From: an uncultured Clostridia bacterium
GTDB taxonomy: Bacteria > Bacillota > Clostridia > Christensenellales > Borkfalkiaceae
NCBI GenBank assembly: GCA_947589085.1
Contig: CANPZD010000001.1
Coordinates: forward strand, 124,001 to 188,000
Reading direction: 5' to 3'
Length of the DNA stretch: 64,000 nucleotides
A program made the position numbers and the translations under genes. Below the pieces are notes generated by a model, which saw nothing but the letters and a program-made list of their open reading frames with translations, made no database searches and was not told the origin of the DNA. The stretch's first letter is position 1. Each line of letters begins with the position of its first letter. Positions 34,882 through 43,095 of the stretch are shown here, one piece after another.

Positions 34882-36094
34882 GGAAAGGATCGAGCGTGCG
34901 GAAACGCAGCTGAAAGCGGCGTTTGCCGCGATCGACGGCGTTGCGCTCTATAATCAGGAGAAGGTGCTTTCCGCATTCCGCGAAGAGCGGATCGCGCCGC
35001 GTCATTTTTTGCCTTCTACGGGTTACGGTTACGGCGACGAAGGGCGGGAGGCGCTGTGCAGAATTTACGCGCGCGCTTTCGGCGCGGAGAAGGCGATCGT
35101 CTCTCCGTCCCTTCTTTCCGGAACGCACGCGCTGACCGTTGCGCTGTTCGGCATTCTGCGCCCGGGAGACCGCGTGCTCTTTCTCACGGGCATGCCGTAC
35201 GATACCATTCGGCAGGTCATTTGGGGGGAAGGGAACGGCTCGCTCAAAGATTTCGGGGTCGGATATGAGATTTTGCCGCTCGACGGGCAAGGAAAAGTCG
35301 ATTATTCCGCCGCGAAAGAAGCGCTCAAAGGGAATTTCCGCATGGTGTATATTCAGCGTTCGCGCGGATACGAACTTCGCGACGCGTTTTCGGTTGCGGA
35401 AATCGGCGAGATGTGCGGTTTTTTGCGCGCATGCGGCTTCGGCGGCTGTATCTTTGTAGACAACTGCTACGGTGAATTTACGGAGCAAAAGGAACCGACG
35501 GAGGTCGGGGCCGATCTGATCGCGGGCAGCCTGATCAAAAATCCCGGAGGCGGACTTGCGCCGACGGGCGGCTATATTGCGGGGAGAGAAAAGGTCGTCT
35601 CGCTGTGCGAAAATCGCCTTACGGCGCCCTCCGTGGGCGGGGAGATCGGCTCTTATGCGTACGGCTATCAGCAATTCTATCAGGGATTGTTTCTTGCGCC
35701 GCATACGGTTGCGCAGGCAATGAAGGGGAGCTTGCTCATCGGAAAGTGTCTGGAAGATCTCGGGTACGAAAATTTTCCCGCAACGGAAAAGATGCCGGCA
35801 GACATCACGCGAGCCATCCGGTTTCGGACGGAAGAGGAGCTGACTTCCTTTATTCAGTCGGTACAGGACGTATCTCCTGTAGACAGTTTTGTGAAATTGG
35901 AGGCTTGGGATATGCCCGGATACGACTGCAAAGTCATTATGGCGGCAGGCACGTTTGTGGGCGGCGCGAGCATCGAGCTTTCCGCCGACGCACCCATCCG
36001 CGCGCCGTATACGGCCTATTTTCAGGGCGGACTGACCTATGAGCACTGCAAGATCGCCTGCACAGCGATTTTACGCCGTTTGGTAAAAGATTGA
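34871..36094 (+). CDS. Methionine gamma-lyase family PLP protein (YnbB-like)
   Basis: A 407-aa PLP-fold protein of the group often labelled aluminium resistance or methionine gamma-lyase family. Features: LPSTGYGYGDEGRE near the N-terminus, SGTHALTVALFGILRPGD, the Asp of FVDNCYGEFTE, and the PLP lysine in GSLIKNPGGGLAPTGGY. It resembles Cys/Met-metabolism enzymes but the true substrate of the YnbB group is not settled. It overlaps miaA by 11 bp; in other Clostridia this family also follows miaA, often with hfq between, which is absent here. Confidence 0.85.
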   Translation: MKIEERIERAETQLKAAFAAIDGVALYNQEKVLSAFREERIAPRHFLPSTGYGYGDEGREALCRIYARAFGAEKAIVSPSLLSGTHALTVALFGILRPGDRVLFLTGMPYDTIRQVIWGEGNGSLKDFGVGYEILPLDGQGKVDYSAAKEALKGNFRMVYIQRSRGYELRDAFSVAEIGEMCGFLRACGFGGCIFVDNCYGEFTEQKEPTEVGADLIAGSLIKNPGGGLAPTGGYIAGREKVVSLCENRLTAPSVGGEIGSYAYGYQQFYQGLFLAPHTVAQAMKGSLLIGKCLEDLGYENFPATEKMPADITRAIRFRTEEELTSFIQSVQDVSPVDSFVKLEAWDMPGYDCKVIMAAGTFVGGASIELSADAPIRAPYTAYFQGGLTYEHCKIACTAILRRLVKD

Positions 36095-36111
36095 CGGAAA
36101 AGATCTGAACA

Positions 36112-36149
36112 AAAACTCCCGCCCGAAGATCTTCGGGCGGGAGTTTTTT
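36112..36149. terminator. Bidirectional terminator between the convergent mut and pot operons
   Basis: A near-perfect inverted repeat (AACTCCCGCCCGAAGA and its complement) flanked by A-run and T-run works on both strands. It ends the mutSL-miaA transcript and the potABCD transcript. Confidence 0.93.
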
Positions 36150-36158
36150 GCATGGGAA

Positions 36159-37838
36159 TTATTTATTGCGGGGCGGACTTTCCTGTTTGACGAGCCGATA
36201 TCCCTTTTTGGGTTTTCTGCGGAAGAAATCGAATTTGTTTCCGAATTTCACGAACACGATAAACAGGGTAATGACGACGACGGTCACGCAGATGACGACG
36301 ATCGCCCAAGCGTCGAGCGTTTCGGCCTTCACCCGCGACCAAAGCTCGTTGATGCGTACGCTTGCGTCCGCGTCGTAATAATCCATCACGGCGCAGTGGG
36401 CGATGACGTCAGGCGTGGGGAACTGCGCATAGAGCTGCCGTCTAGTGCGCTGTTCCTCGCCGGCATAGATCCCGGCATCGGTGCCGAAGAAGTAGGAGAG
36501 GTCGTAATAGTTTTCGGGATCTTCGTCTTCCCCGTAGAGGTAATCCGCATAGGAGAGCATCGCCGGCTCCTCGCCCTCGCCGGAAATGACCGAAGTGTAG
36601 CCGATATAATAGCTGTTGCGCATGGCGTTCTGGGGCATGGAGAGGAAGTTGACAAACGCCTGCGCCGCCTGTTTGTTCGCGCCCTTTGGCATGACCCAAC
36701 CGTCGAACCAGAGATTGGTGCCCGCTTCCGGAACATAGTAATCAAGCTCCACGGCGTTCGACGTGTTTCCTTCCTCGTCCATGCCGCTTTCGGCAAGGTT
36801 GAGGGCGTACACGGCGTCGCCGCTCCACGCATAGTTGAGCCAGATTTTTCCGTTGACCATATCGGATTTGCCCGTGTCGGTTTCAAAACTGTAAATATTT
36901 TTCTTGATCGACATCAGCGTCGGCTCGACCTCGGCAATCGTATTTTCGTCCGTCGCATTGAAAATCCGGGTAATCTCCGAGACGTAATTTTCCGCATTTT
37001 CATCGAGCGCGAGCAAGCGGTCCTGATAGGTCACCCCGAGCGCGGCGAAATAGGTATCGCGCACATTGTCCTTTGCGGTGATCTTATTCTTATATTTTTC
37101 GCTTGTGAAAGTCGTCCAGCCGAGGGTTTTCAGATCTTCCTCTTTCACATATTTGGGATTGTATACGAACCCCGTCGTGCCCCACATATAGCCGGCGGCG
37201 TAATCTTTCCAGAGGATCGGCTCATCCGCCTTGTCTTTCCGGATCTCCAATCCCGCGTTCGTCTCGAATTTTTCGGCAATGAAGGGGGAGACGTTGCGCA
37301 CATAATAGTTTTCCGGAATGCTTGCGTCGAAAAAGGATTCGTCGTACTTTTCCAGCCTGTCCTCGGCGGCAAGTTTCATGATCATATAGTCGGATGGGCA
37401 GAGAAGATCGTATTCGTTTCCGAGGACGATCTCATTGTACATATCTTCGTTGGTGCCGAATGTGGAATATTCGACGCGTATGGATTGTCCGTACGTGCGT
37501 TCATACCACAGGCAGAAATCGTCGAGCAGTTCGGGGCCTTCTTCGGAGAGCTTTTTGCCCGTTGTCTGTTCATACCATTCTTTGTAATCCTCGTCCACGA
37601 TGTCCGAATCGATATGCACGTGTCCGCCTTTGCCGTCGAGCACGGGTTTGCCGTTTTCATCGAGTTCATGCAGTTCGTCGTAGATGAACGTGCCTGAGCC
37701 GCCTTCGTCGATATATTCTTCCCAGTTGTATACGCGGAGGACGATATCGGCGCTCTTGCTTGCGCAGCCGCCGAAAGCAAAGAGGAGAGGGAGAAGCATC
37801 AGGGCCGCGAGCGCCGCGCTGAACAATCTTTTTTTCAT
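36159..37838 (-). CDS. potD: Spermidine/putrescine-binding lipoprotein, long form with a C-terminal membrane helix
   Basis: A 559-aa substrate-binding protein for the polyamine ABC transporter; typical PotD is about 350 aa. The signal peptide ends at a lipobox (AFGGC, Cys25). RVYNWEEYID matches the PotD start. About 60 extra residues, mostly acidic, are inserted before the matching VEYSTFGTNEDMYNEI. Later parts align with the family (MWGTTGFVYNP, WLNYAWSGDAVYA, LWFDGWVMPKGA). Residues about 510-530 form a clear transmembrane helix, followed by a 29-residue basic tail. The protein could thus be held at both ends. Start overlaps the potC stop. Confidence 0.88.
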   Translation of the reverse strand: MKKRLFSAALAALMLLPLLFAFGGCASKSADIVLRVYNWEEYIDEGGSGTFIYDELHELDENGKPVLDGKGGHVHIDSDIVDEDYKEWYEQTTGKKLSEEGPELLDDFCLWYERTYGQSIRVEYSTFGTNEDMYNEIVLGNEYDLLCPSDYMIMKLAAEDRLEKYDESFFDASIPENYYVRNVSPFIAEKFETNAGLEIRKDKADEPILWKDYAAGYMWGTTGFVYNPKYVKEEDLKTLGWTTFTSEKYKNKITAKDNVRDTYFAALGVTYQDRLLALDENAENYVSEITRIFNATDENTIAEVEPTLMSIKKNIYSFETDTGKSDMVNGKIWLNYAWSGDAVYALNLAESGMDEEGNTSNAVELDYYVPEAGTNLWFDGWVMPKGANKQAAQAFVNFLSMPQNAMRNSYYIGYTSVISGEGEEPAMLSYADYLYGEDEDPENYYDLSYFFGTDAGIYAGEEQRTRRQLYAQFPTPDVIAHCAVMDYYDADASVRINELWSRVKAETLDAWAIVVICVTVVVITLFIVFVKFGNKFDFFRRKPKKGYRLVKQESPPRNK

Positions 37839-38650
37839 TTTTTCGCCCCCTTACGTCTGATTCCCGCAAGATTGGAGATGACGACGAAGAGCACGATCAC
37901 GAGAAAGATGATCGTCGTGAGTGCCCAGAACGACGAGAGCGTGGCCGCGGTGTGGGCGTTTCCCTTCATGGTCGCATTGAAAACATAGGTGGAAATCGTT
38001 TCGAATCCCGTGGGCCGGGTGTACACCGTGACGATATAATCGTCCAGCGAGAGCGTAACGGCGAGCATGAATCCCGAGATCACGCCGGGAATGATCTGCG
38101 GAAGCACGACTTTCCGGAGCGCTTTGAAGGGGGAAGCTCCCAAATCGAGCGCGGCTTCATAGAGCGAGTTGTCCATCTGTTTGAGTTTCGGCATGACCGA
38201 AAGAACCACAAAGGGTGTGCAGATGACCATATGGCCGATGATGAGCGTAAAGTACGATTTGCCGAATCCCACGGCGACAAACGTGATCGCCAGAGCGAGC
38301 GCGGTGACGATCTCCGCGTTGATGACCGGGATCTGCGAAACCGCGTGGATCGCGCCCTTGATGCGCTTTTTGCAGTAAAACATGCCGAGCGCCCCGATCG
38401 TACCGAGCAAGGTGGAGAGCAGCGCGGCGACAAACGCCAGCAAAAACGTATTCCCGATCATGCCCAGAACTTTGGAATCCGAGAACAGCGCGGCATAATG
38501 GGAGAGGGAGAATCCCTCGAACCGCCCGATCATATCGGTCTTGTCGAAGCTGTAAATCGCGAGCAGAAGGATGGGCGCGTAGAGAATGAGCAGCACAAGC
38601 CCGACGAATGCGGCTTTCAGGCAGCCGGAAAGAAGAGATTTCCGATTCAT
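37835..38650 (-). CDS. potC: Spermidine/putrescine ABC transporter permease PotC
   Basis: A 271-aa membrane permease with six predicted helices and the EAA-loop YEAALDLGASPFKALRKVVLP that docks on the ATPase. It pairs with PotB. The start at 38650 follows AAGGGGG and overlaps the potB stop by 4 bp. Confidence 0.92.
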   Translation of the reverse strand: MNRKSLLSGCLKAAFVGLVLLILYAPILLLAIYSFDKTDMIGRFEGFSLSHYAALFSDSKVLGMIGNTFLLAFVAALLSTLLGTIGALGMFYCKKRIKGAIHAVSQIPVINAEIVTALALAITFVAVGFGKSYFTLIIGHMVICTPFVVLSVMPKLKQMDNSLYEAALDLGASPFKALRKVVLPQIIPGVISGFMLAVTLSLDDYIVTVYTRPTGFETISTYVFNATMKGNAHTAATLSSFWALTTIIFLVIVLFVVISNLAGIRRKGAKK

Positions 38651-39456
38651 ATGGTTGTCCCCCTTACGTTTTCTTCCGATTTGAATCCGCCCGAAAGCCA
38701 CGTGGAGATAAATACCACGATCAGAAGCACGAGCGCCACCATGGATCCCATGTGCCAATCCGTTCCGAAGTACTCATAGATGAATTTTCCGATGATCGTG
38801 ACTTTGGCGTTTCCGAGCATATCCGAGACGACATAGTTCGTCATGGAAGGAAGAAATACCATCGTGACGCCGCTCATGATCCCGGGTATCGAGAGGGGGA
38901 CCGTTACGCGCATAAAGGTCGTAAAGGCGTTGGCGCCGAGATCGGCGCTTGCTTCATAGAGAGATTTGTCGATTTTCAGCATCGTCGTGTAGAGGGGCAG
39001 GATCATAAAGGGCAGGAAATCGTATACCATGCCGAAAACCGTTTTGAAATAGTTGGCGCTGCCCAGTCCCTCCAGACCTTCAAGGCCGGAGAGCAGGTTG
39101 AACAGCTCGCGGAGCGCATTCACGCGGAGCACGAAGTTGATCCACATGGGAAGCACGAAGAGCATGAGTATGACGAATTTTTTCTTCATTTTGCTTCGCG
39201 CAAGGATATAGGCCACGGGGTAGGCGATCACAAGACAGACTACCGTCGTGATGAGCGCGATGACGAGCGAATACACGATGGTCGAGAGCTTGGTCGGATC
39301 GGAGAAGAAGCGGATGAAGTTCTGGAAGGAGATGTGCATGTTCTTGTCCGTGAACGCATAGAACAGGATCACGAGCATGGGAACGATCACGAAAAACACA
39401 AGAAAGACCGCATACGGAATGCAGAGCGTCTTGCGGGAAAAGCGGGGCATTTTCAT
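38647..39456 (-). CDS. potB: Spermidine/putrescine ABC transporter permease PotB
   Basis: A 269-aa membrane permease with the EAA loop YEASADLGANAFTTFMRVTVP near the middle and a first helix at about 12-36. With PotC it forms the transmembrane channel. The ATG overlaps the potA stop by 4 bp, continuing the tight coupling of the operon. Confidence 0.92.
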   Translation of the reverse strand: MKMPRFSRKTLCIPYAVFLVFFVIVPMLVILFYAFTDKNMHISFQNFIRFFSDPTKLSTIVYSLVIALITTVVCLVIAYPVAYILARSKMKKKFVILMLFVLPMWINFVLRVNALRELFNLLSGLEGLEGLGSANYFKTVFGMVYDFLPFMILPLYTTMLKIDKSLYEASADLGANAFTTFMRVTVPLSIPGIMSGVTMVFLPSMTNYVVSDMLGNAKVTIIGKFIYEYFGTDWHMGSMVALVLLIVVFISTWLSGGFKSEENVRGTTI

Positions 39457-40958
39457 CTCTTTTTTTCCTCCGGCGCCTTCAGCGTGAGCTTGATCTTCTC
39501 TTTGGGAATGATCACGGAGACGAGATCGTTCTCGTTCCAGAGATCGTCCGTTGCGAATACGAAATCTTCTTCCTCCTCCTCGGTGCGCACGATGAGACGG
39601 TAGTGATCGCCCTTATAGATGATGGAGATGATCTTCCCCGTCGTGCCGCCCGCTTCGGCGTCGTCGCTGATCTCGATGTCGTTGAGTCCGACTTCCACTT
39701 TCACTTGCGTGCCAGTGAGGTCAAGGCGCTCGCCGTTTGCCGTAACGAGATATTCTTCCTCGTCGAGCCGGCTGCCGGGGTAGAGCTGCGTGATGTCGCA
39801 CTCGAATTCGCCGTCGGCAAAGGCGACGGTGTTCCGCTTGGTGATCACGCCGTCAAACACATTGGTCGTATATTTCGGTTTCATGAGGTGGATGCCGTCC
39901 GGGTCGATGTTCATGCCGATCTTTTCTCCGAGACAGCGGCTCTCCGTGCTGTTGATCACAAGCTCGTATTTGCCGACCGCGGCCGTGATCTCATAGTGGA
40001 TCCCTTTGAACACGACGGAGGTGACTTCTCCGATGAGGGCGCCCGCTTCGGGCGCGCACATTTTGATATCTTCGGGACGCACAACGACGTCGACGGGTTC
40101 GTTGGGTTCGAATTTATCGAGACAGGCAAACGTCTTGCCGCAAAACTTGACTTTCCGTTCTCCGACGACGGTTCCGTTGAAGATATTGCTCTCTCCGATG
40201 AAATCCGCGACGAACGTATTCGCCGGTTCGTTGTAAATATCGGTGGGGGTGCCGATCTGCTGTACGACGCCGTCCGCCATGACGACGATGGTATCCGACA
40301 TCGTGAGCGCCTCTTCCTGGTCGTGCGTGACATAGATAAAGGTGATCCCGAGCCGTCTGTGCATCTCTTTGAGTTCGATCTGCATCTCTTTGCGCATTTT
40401 GAGATCGAGCGCGCCGAGAGGCTCGTCGAGCAGCAGGATCTCCGGCTCGTTGACGATGGCGCGGGCAATGGCGACGCGCTGTTGCTGACCGCCCGAAAGG
40501 GTGGAGATCGCGCGCTTTTCGAAGCCCTCGAGATCCACGAGCGAGAGCGCTTTTCCGACCTTTTCCCGGATCTCTTTTTTTGTCAGCTTTTCTTTTTTGG
40601 TATATTCCTTGCCGCTCTCGTCGCGATAGGTATTGAGCACCTTCTTGCATTTGAGTCCGAAGGCGATGTTTTCATAGACATTGAGATGGGGGAAGAGCGC
40701 ATATCGCTGGAACACGGTGTTCACGGGCCGCTTGTTGGGCGGAAGCCGGGAAATATCCTCTCCGTTGAGAAGAATTTTTCCGCTCGTGGGCAGATCAAAT
40801 CCCGCGATCATCCGAAGCGTTGTGGTTTTTCCGCATCCGGACGGCCCGAGAAAAGTGATGAATTCGCCCTTATTGACGTAAAAACTCACGTGATCTATGA
40901 CGAGGTTATCGTCAAAGTATTTGGTGACGTCCTGCAATTCGATGATGTGTTCTGCCAT
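39453..40958 (-). CDS. potA: Spermidine/putrescine ABC transporter ATP-binding protein, long form
   Basis: A 501-aa ATPase; usual PotA is about 370 aa. Walker A GPSGCGKT is at 38-45, the signature LSGGQQQRVAIARA and Walker B EILLLDEPLGALD follow, then a His-loop THDQEEALT. There is an insertion of about 18 residues (RDESGKEYTKKEKLTKK) in the helical domain. The C-terminal part holds two similar TOBE-like segments: IGEVTSVVFKGIHYEI and GKIISIIYKGDHYRLI, so the extra length looks like a domain duplication. The start at 40958 follows AAGGAGAG. Confidence 0.92.
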   Translation of the reverse strand: MAEHIIELQDVTKYFDDNLVIDHVSFYVNKGEFITFLGPSGCGKTTTLRMIAGFDLPTSGKILLNGEDISRLPPNKRPVNTVFQRYALFPHLNVYENIAFGLKCKKVLNTYRDESGKEYTKKEKLTKKEIREKVGKALSLVDLEGFEKRAISTLSGGQQQRVAIARAIVNEPEILLLDEPLGALDLKMRKEMQIELKEMHRRLGITFIYVTHDQEEALTMSDTIVVMADGVVQQIGTPTDIYNEPANTFVADFIGESNIFNGTVVGERKVKFCGKTFACLDKFEPNEPVDVVVRPEDIKMCAPEAGALIGEVTSVVFKGIHYEITAAVGKYELVINSTESRCLGEKIGMNIDPDGIHLMKPKYTTNVFDGVITKRNTVAFADGEFECDITQLYPGSRLDEEEYLVTANGERLDLTGTQVKVEVGLNDIEISDDAEAGGTTGKIISIIYKGDHYRLIVRTEEEEEDFVFATDDLWNENDLVSVIIPKEKIKLTLKAPEEKKR

Positions 40959-40981
40959 TGTTTGCGCTCTCCTTGGTTGGA

Positions 40982-41515
40982 TTAGAAATTGGGAGGGGTG
41001 GAGATCCATAAGAATTTCGCCTTGCCCCGTCCGATGTTTACGATCTCGTGTTCCCGGTTTGCCGTAAAGTAAAAGCTCTCGCCTTTTTTGGCCGGATGTT
41101 GTTTTTTGGCACAGATCACGGCGATCTTACCTTCGAGCACATAGCCGAATTCCTCGCCCTCGTGGGGGAAGTCGGGGCCTGTCGACGCGCCCGGTTCCAG
41201 CTCGACAAGCACGGGTTCCATCATATTTTTCTGTGCGTTGGGAATCACCCAGTTCCAAATCATGCCGTCGGATTGTTTCTCGATGTATTCCGCCTCCGAA
41301 AAGACGATCTTTTCTTCGGTTTCCTCATGAAAAAAATCCGAGAGATTGCTTCCCAAAGCGTTCAAAAGATCGCAAAGCGTTGCGATCGAAGGGCTTGTCA
41401 GGTCGTTTTCCAGCTGGGAAATATATCCTTTCGTCAGTTCGCAGCGATCGGCAAGTTCTTCCTGCGTGAGGTTTTTGCTTTGCCGCATTTCTTTGAGTTT
41501 CGCTCCGAGTTCCAT
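40982..41515 (-). CDS. XRE-family transcriptional regulator with cupin domain
   Basis: A 177-aa protein: an N-terminal helix-turn-helix (MRQSKNLTQEELADRCELTK, then GYISQLEND) and a C-terminal cupin (PHEGEEFGYVLEGKIAV, about 130-146). Regulators of this design often sit before potABCD and sense polyamines or related ligands. It lies 23 bp before potA on the same strand and so heads the operon. The palindrome in its leader is a candidate site for self-control. The start at 41515 follows GGAGG. Confidence 0.88.
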   Translation of the reverse strand: MELGAKLKEMRQSKNLTQEELADRCELTKGYISQLENDLTSPSIATLCDLLNALGSNLSDFFHEETEEKIVFSEAEYIEKQSDGMIWNWVIPNAQKNMMEPVLVELEPGASTGPDFPHEGEEFGYVLEGKIAVICAKKQHPAKKGESFYFTANREHEIVNIGRGKAKFLWISTPPNF

Positions 41516-41571
41516 ATGGCCTCCGCAAAAAATCGCTCCGGCCGCACGAGATCCCCGCGATCTCATGATAT

Positions 41572-41590
41572 ATTAAACAAAAAGTTTAAT
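41572..41590. promoter_or_regulatory. Operator-like palindrome in the pot operon leader
   Basis: ATTAAAC (41572-41578), a 5-bp A spacer and GTTTAAT (41584-41590) form a perfect inverted repeat. It lies about 23 bp downstream of the -10 box, where a bound repressor would block transcription. A second inverted repeat, GAGATC/GATCTC, is at about 41549-41565. Confidence 0.55.
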
Positions 41591-41612
41591 GAAAATAAAC
41601 CGAAGCGATAAA

Positions 41613-41641
41613 AGTATAGTATATTTCGAGAGATATGTCAA
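41613..41641 (-). promoter_or_regulatory. Promoter of the regulator-potABCD operon
   Basis: On the minus strand TTGACA (41641-41636), 17-bp spacer, TATACT (41618-41613); the leader is about 90 nt. Confidence 0.88.
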
Positions 41642-41747
41642 ACGATTTTTATAAATGATATGATTTTTTCTCGGCCGAATCACAATTCGCGCGCGCGAAA
41701 CAATATAATAATAAGGAAAAAATTCAAAAGAACCCTTCTGCAGCGCA

Positions 41748-41779
41748 TAAAAAAAAGGGCGTCCCGAGAGGGGACGCCC
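41748..41779 (-). terminator. Terminator after rpsT
   Basis: GGGCGTCCC (41757-41765) and GGGACGCCC (41771-41779) form a 9-bp stem; on the minus strand it is followed by a run of T. Confidence 0.9.
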
Positions 41780-41799
41780 GCATTGCAATGCGTGTAATT

Positions 41800-42066
41800 T
41801 TATGCGGCGATCGCAGCGAGCTTTTTTGCGAGCTTCGCTTTTTTATTCGCTGCATTGTTCTTGTGCAGAATGCCTTTGGAAGCCGCGGAATCGATCGCGG
41901 AAACCGTCTCGGAATACAGTTTTTCGGCAAGCGCCTTGTCTCCCGCGTCGACTGCGGCAAGGAACTTCTTGATCTGCGTTTTGAGAGCGGACTTTATCGC
42001 TTTGTTTTCCATGGTCTTCTTTTCAGTCACAAGAACACGCTTTTTGGCGGATTTGATGTTGGGCAC
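41800..42066 (-). CDS. rpsT: 30S ribosomal protein S20
   Basis: An 88-aa basic, helical protein with the S20 start [17 protein letters not shown] and the end [17 protein letters not shown]. It binds 16S rRNA in the 30S subunit. As in many Bacillota it is a one-gene unit with its own promoter and terminator. Confidence 0.96.
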   Translation of the reverse strand: MPNIKSAKKRVLVTEKKTMENKAIKSALKTQIKKFLAAVDAGDKALAEKLYSETVSAIDSAASKGILHKNNAANKKAKLAKKLAAIAA

Positions 42067-42108
42067 GATACTTACTCCTTCGATAACATTTCTTGATTAA
42101 CCTTGCTT

Positions 42109-42137
42109 ATTTTAACATAAAATTGCGTCAATGTAAA
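42109..42137 (-). promoter_or_regulatory. Promoter of rpsT
   Basis: On the minus strand TTTACA (42137-42132), 17-bp spacer, TAAAAT (42114-42109). Confidence 0.65.
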
Positions 42138-42190
42138 CTGATTTTCGCGGCAAAGAGAAAAAAAACGTAAATTTTATAGGGAGTACGGAC

Positions 42191-42976
42191 ATGAAAAAAG
42201 AGAATTTGTTCCGGGTGGGGGTGTTCGACAGCGGAATCGGCGGACTTACCGTTCTTGCGGAATGTCAGAGGCGGATCCCGCACGCGCAGTATATCTATCT
42301 GGGCGACAACGGGCGCGCGCCGTACGGCAACCGCCCCGCGGAGGAGATCGCGCGGTTTGCCGAGGAGGGCGTGGAGGAACTTTCCGCTTTGGGGGCGGAG
42401 GCCGTCTTGATCGCCTGCAATACGGCGACCGCGGTCTGTATCGAAAAATTAAGGGCGAAATATGCGTTTCCCATCGTCGGCGTGGAACCGGCCGTAAAGC
42501 GTGCCGCAAGCTGCTGCCGGAATGCGCTCGTTCTCGCCACGCAGCGCACGGCGGAGAGCGGCCGCCTTCGCAGCCTGATCGCCCGCTTTCCGCAAACCCG
42601 CTTCACCGTTGCGGCCGCGCCGCGCCTTGCGGGAGCGATCGAAGAGGGGCTTGTGCGGGGAACGGATATCGATCTTGAAGAACATTTGCCGCGGGTCGAA
42701 TGCGACGGCGTGGTGCTTGGATGTACGCATTATGCCTTTTTTACGCGTGAAATTTCCGAATTTTACAACGCGCCCGCGTTCGACGGCGCCGCCGGGACTG
42801 CGGAACGGCTGAAATCTTTGATAAATTTTGGGACGGCTGACCACCGCTTTTCCGACCGAACAACAGGCGAGCCTTTCTCGAAATCACAGGAAGAAAACGC
42901 GTCAAACTCCGTAATATTTGCGGGAAAATGGGCAAAGATCAATCGAAGCGTCTACTTTTACAAACGTATGTTCTGA
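42191..42976 (+). CDS. murI: Glutamate racemase
   Basis: A 261-aa enzyme that makes D-glutamate for peptidoglycan (the substrate of MurD). It has VGVFDSGIGGLTV (about 9-21), the first catalytic Cys in IACNTATA, and the second in LGCTHYAFF. The C-terminal 45 residues, after the catalytic domain, are polar and poorly conserved. GGGAG precedes the ATG. It lies just ahead of the mraZ promoter. Confidence 0.93.
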   Translation: MKKENLFRVGVFDSGIGGLTVLAECQRRIPHAQYIYLGDNGRAPYGNRPAEEIARFAEEGVEELSALGAEAVLIACNTATAVCIEKLRAKYAFPIVGVEPAVKRAASCCRNALVLATQRTAESGRLRSLIARFPQTRFTVAAAPRLAGAIEEGLVRGTDIDLEEHLPRVECDGVVLGCTHYAFFTREISEFYNAPAFDGAAGTAERLKSLINFGTADHRFSDRTTGEPFSKSQEENASNSVIFAGKWAKINRSVYFYKRMF

Positions 42977-43022
42977 TTATTTTTCAAAAATCTTTATTAA
43001 AGTTCAAAAATTTTTGTTCCAG

Positions 43023-43058
43023 TGGTTGACAGTGGTCAAAATTGGTGTTATAATGGTC
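43023..43058 (+). promoter_or_regulatory. dcw promoter with four MraZ-type repeats
   Basis: Perfect consensus promoter: TTGACA (43026-43031), 17-bp spacer, TATAAT (43049-43054). Four TGGTN repeats overlie it at 43023-43027, 43033-43037, 43043-43047 and 43054-43058, the first three at an exact 10-bp period. E. coli MraZ binds TGGGN repeats with the same period upstream of its own gene. The next gene is mraZ, so this is very likely the autoregulatory operator. Confidence 0.8.
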
Positions 43059-43095
43059 ATATCAAGCATGGAAAAGTGCAAAGGAGGGCGCGGAA

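Noticed and set aside
39603..40985. A 460-codon plus-strand frame opposite potA
   Set aside because: PotA carries all ABC ATPase motifs on the other strand; this frame is its shadow.
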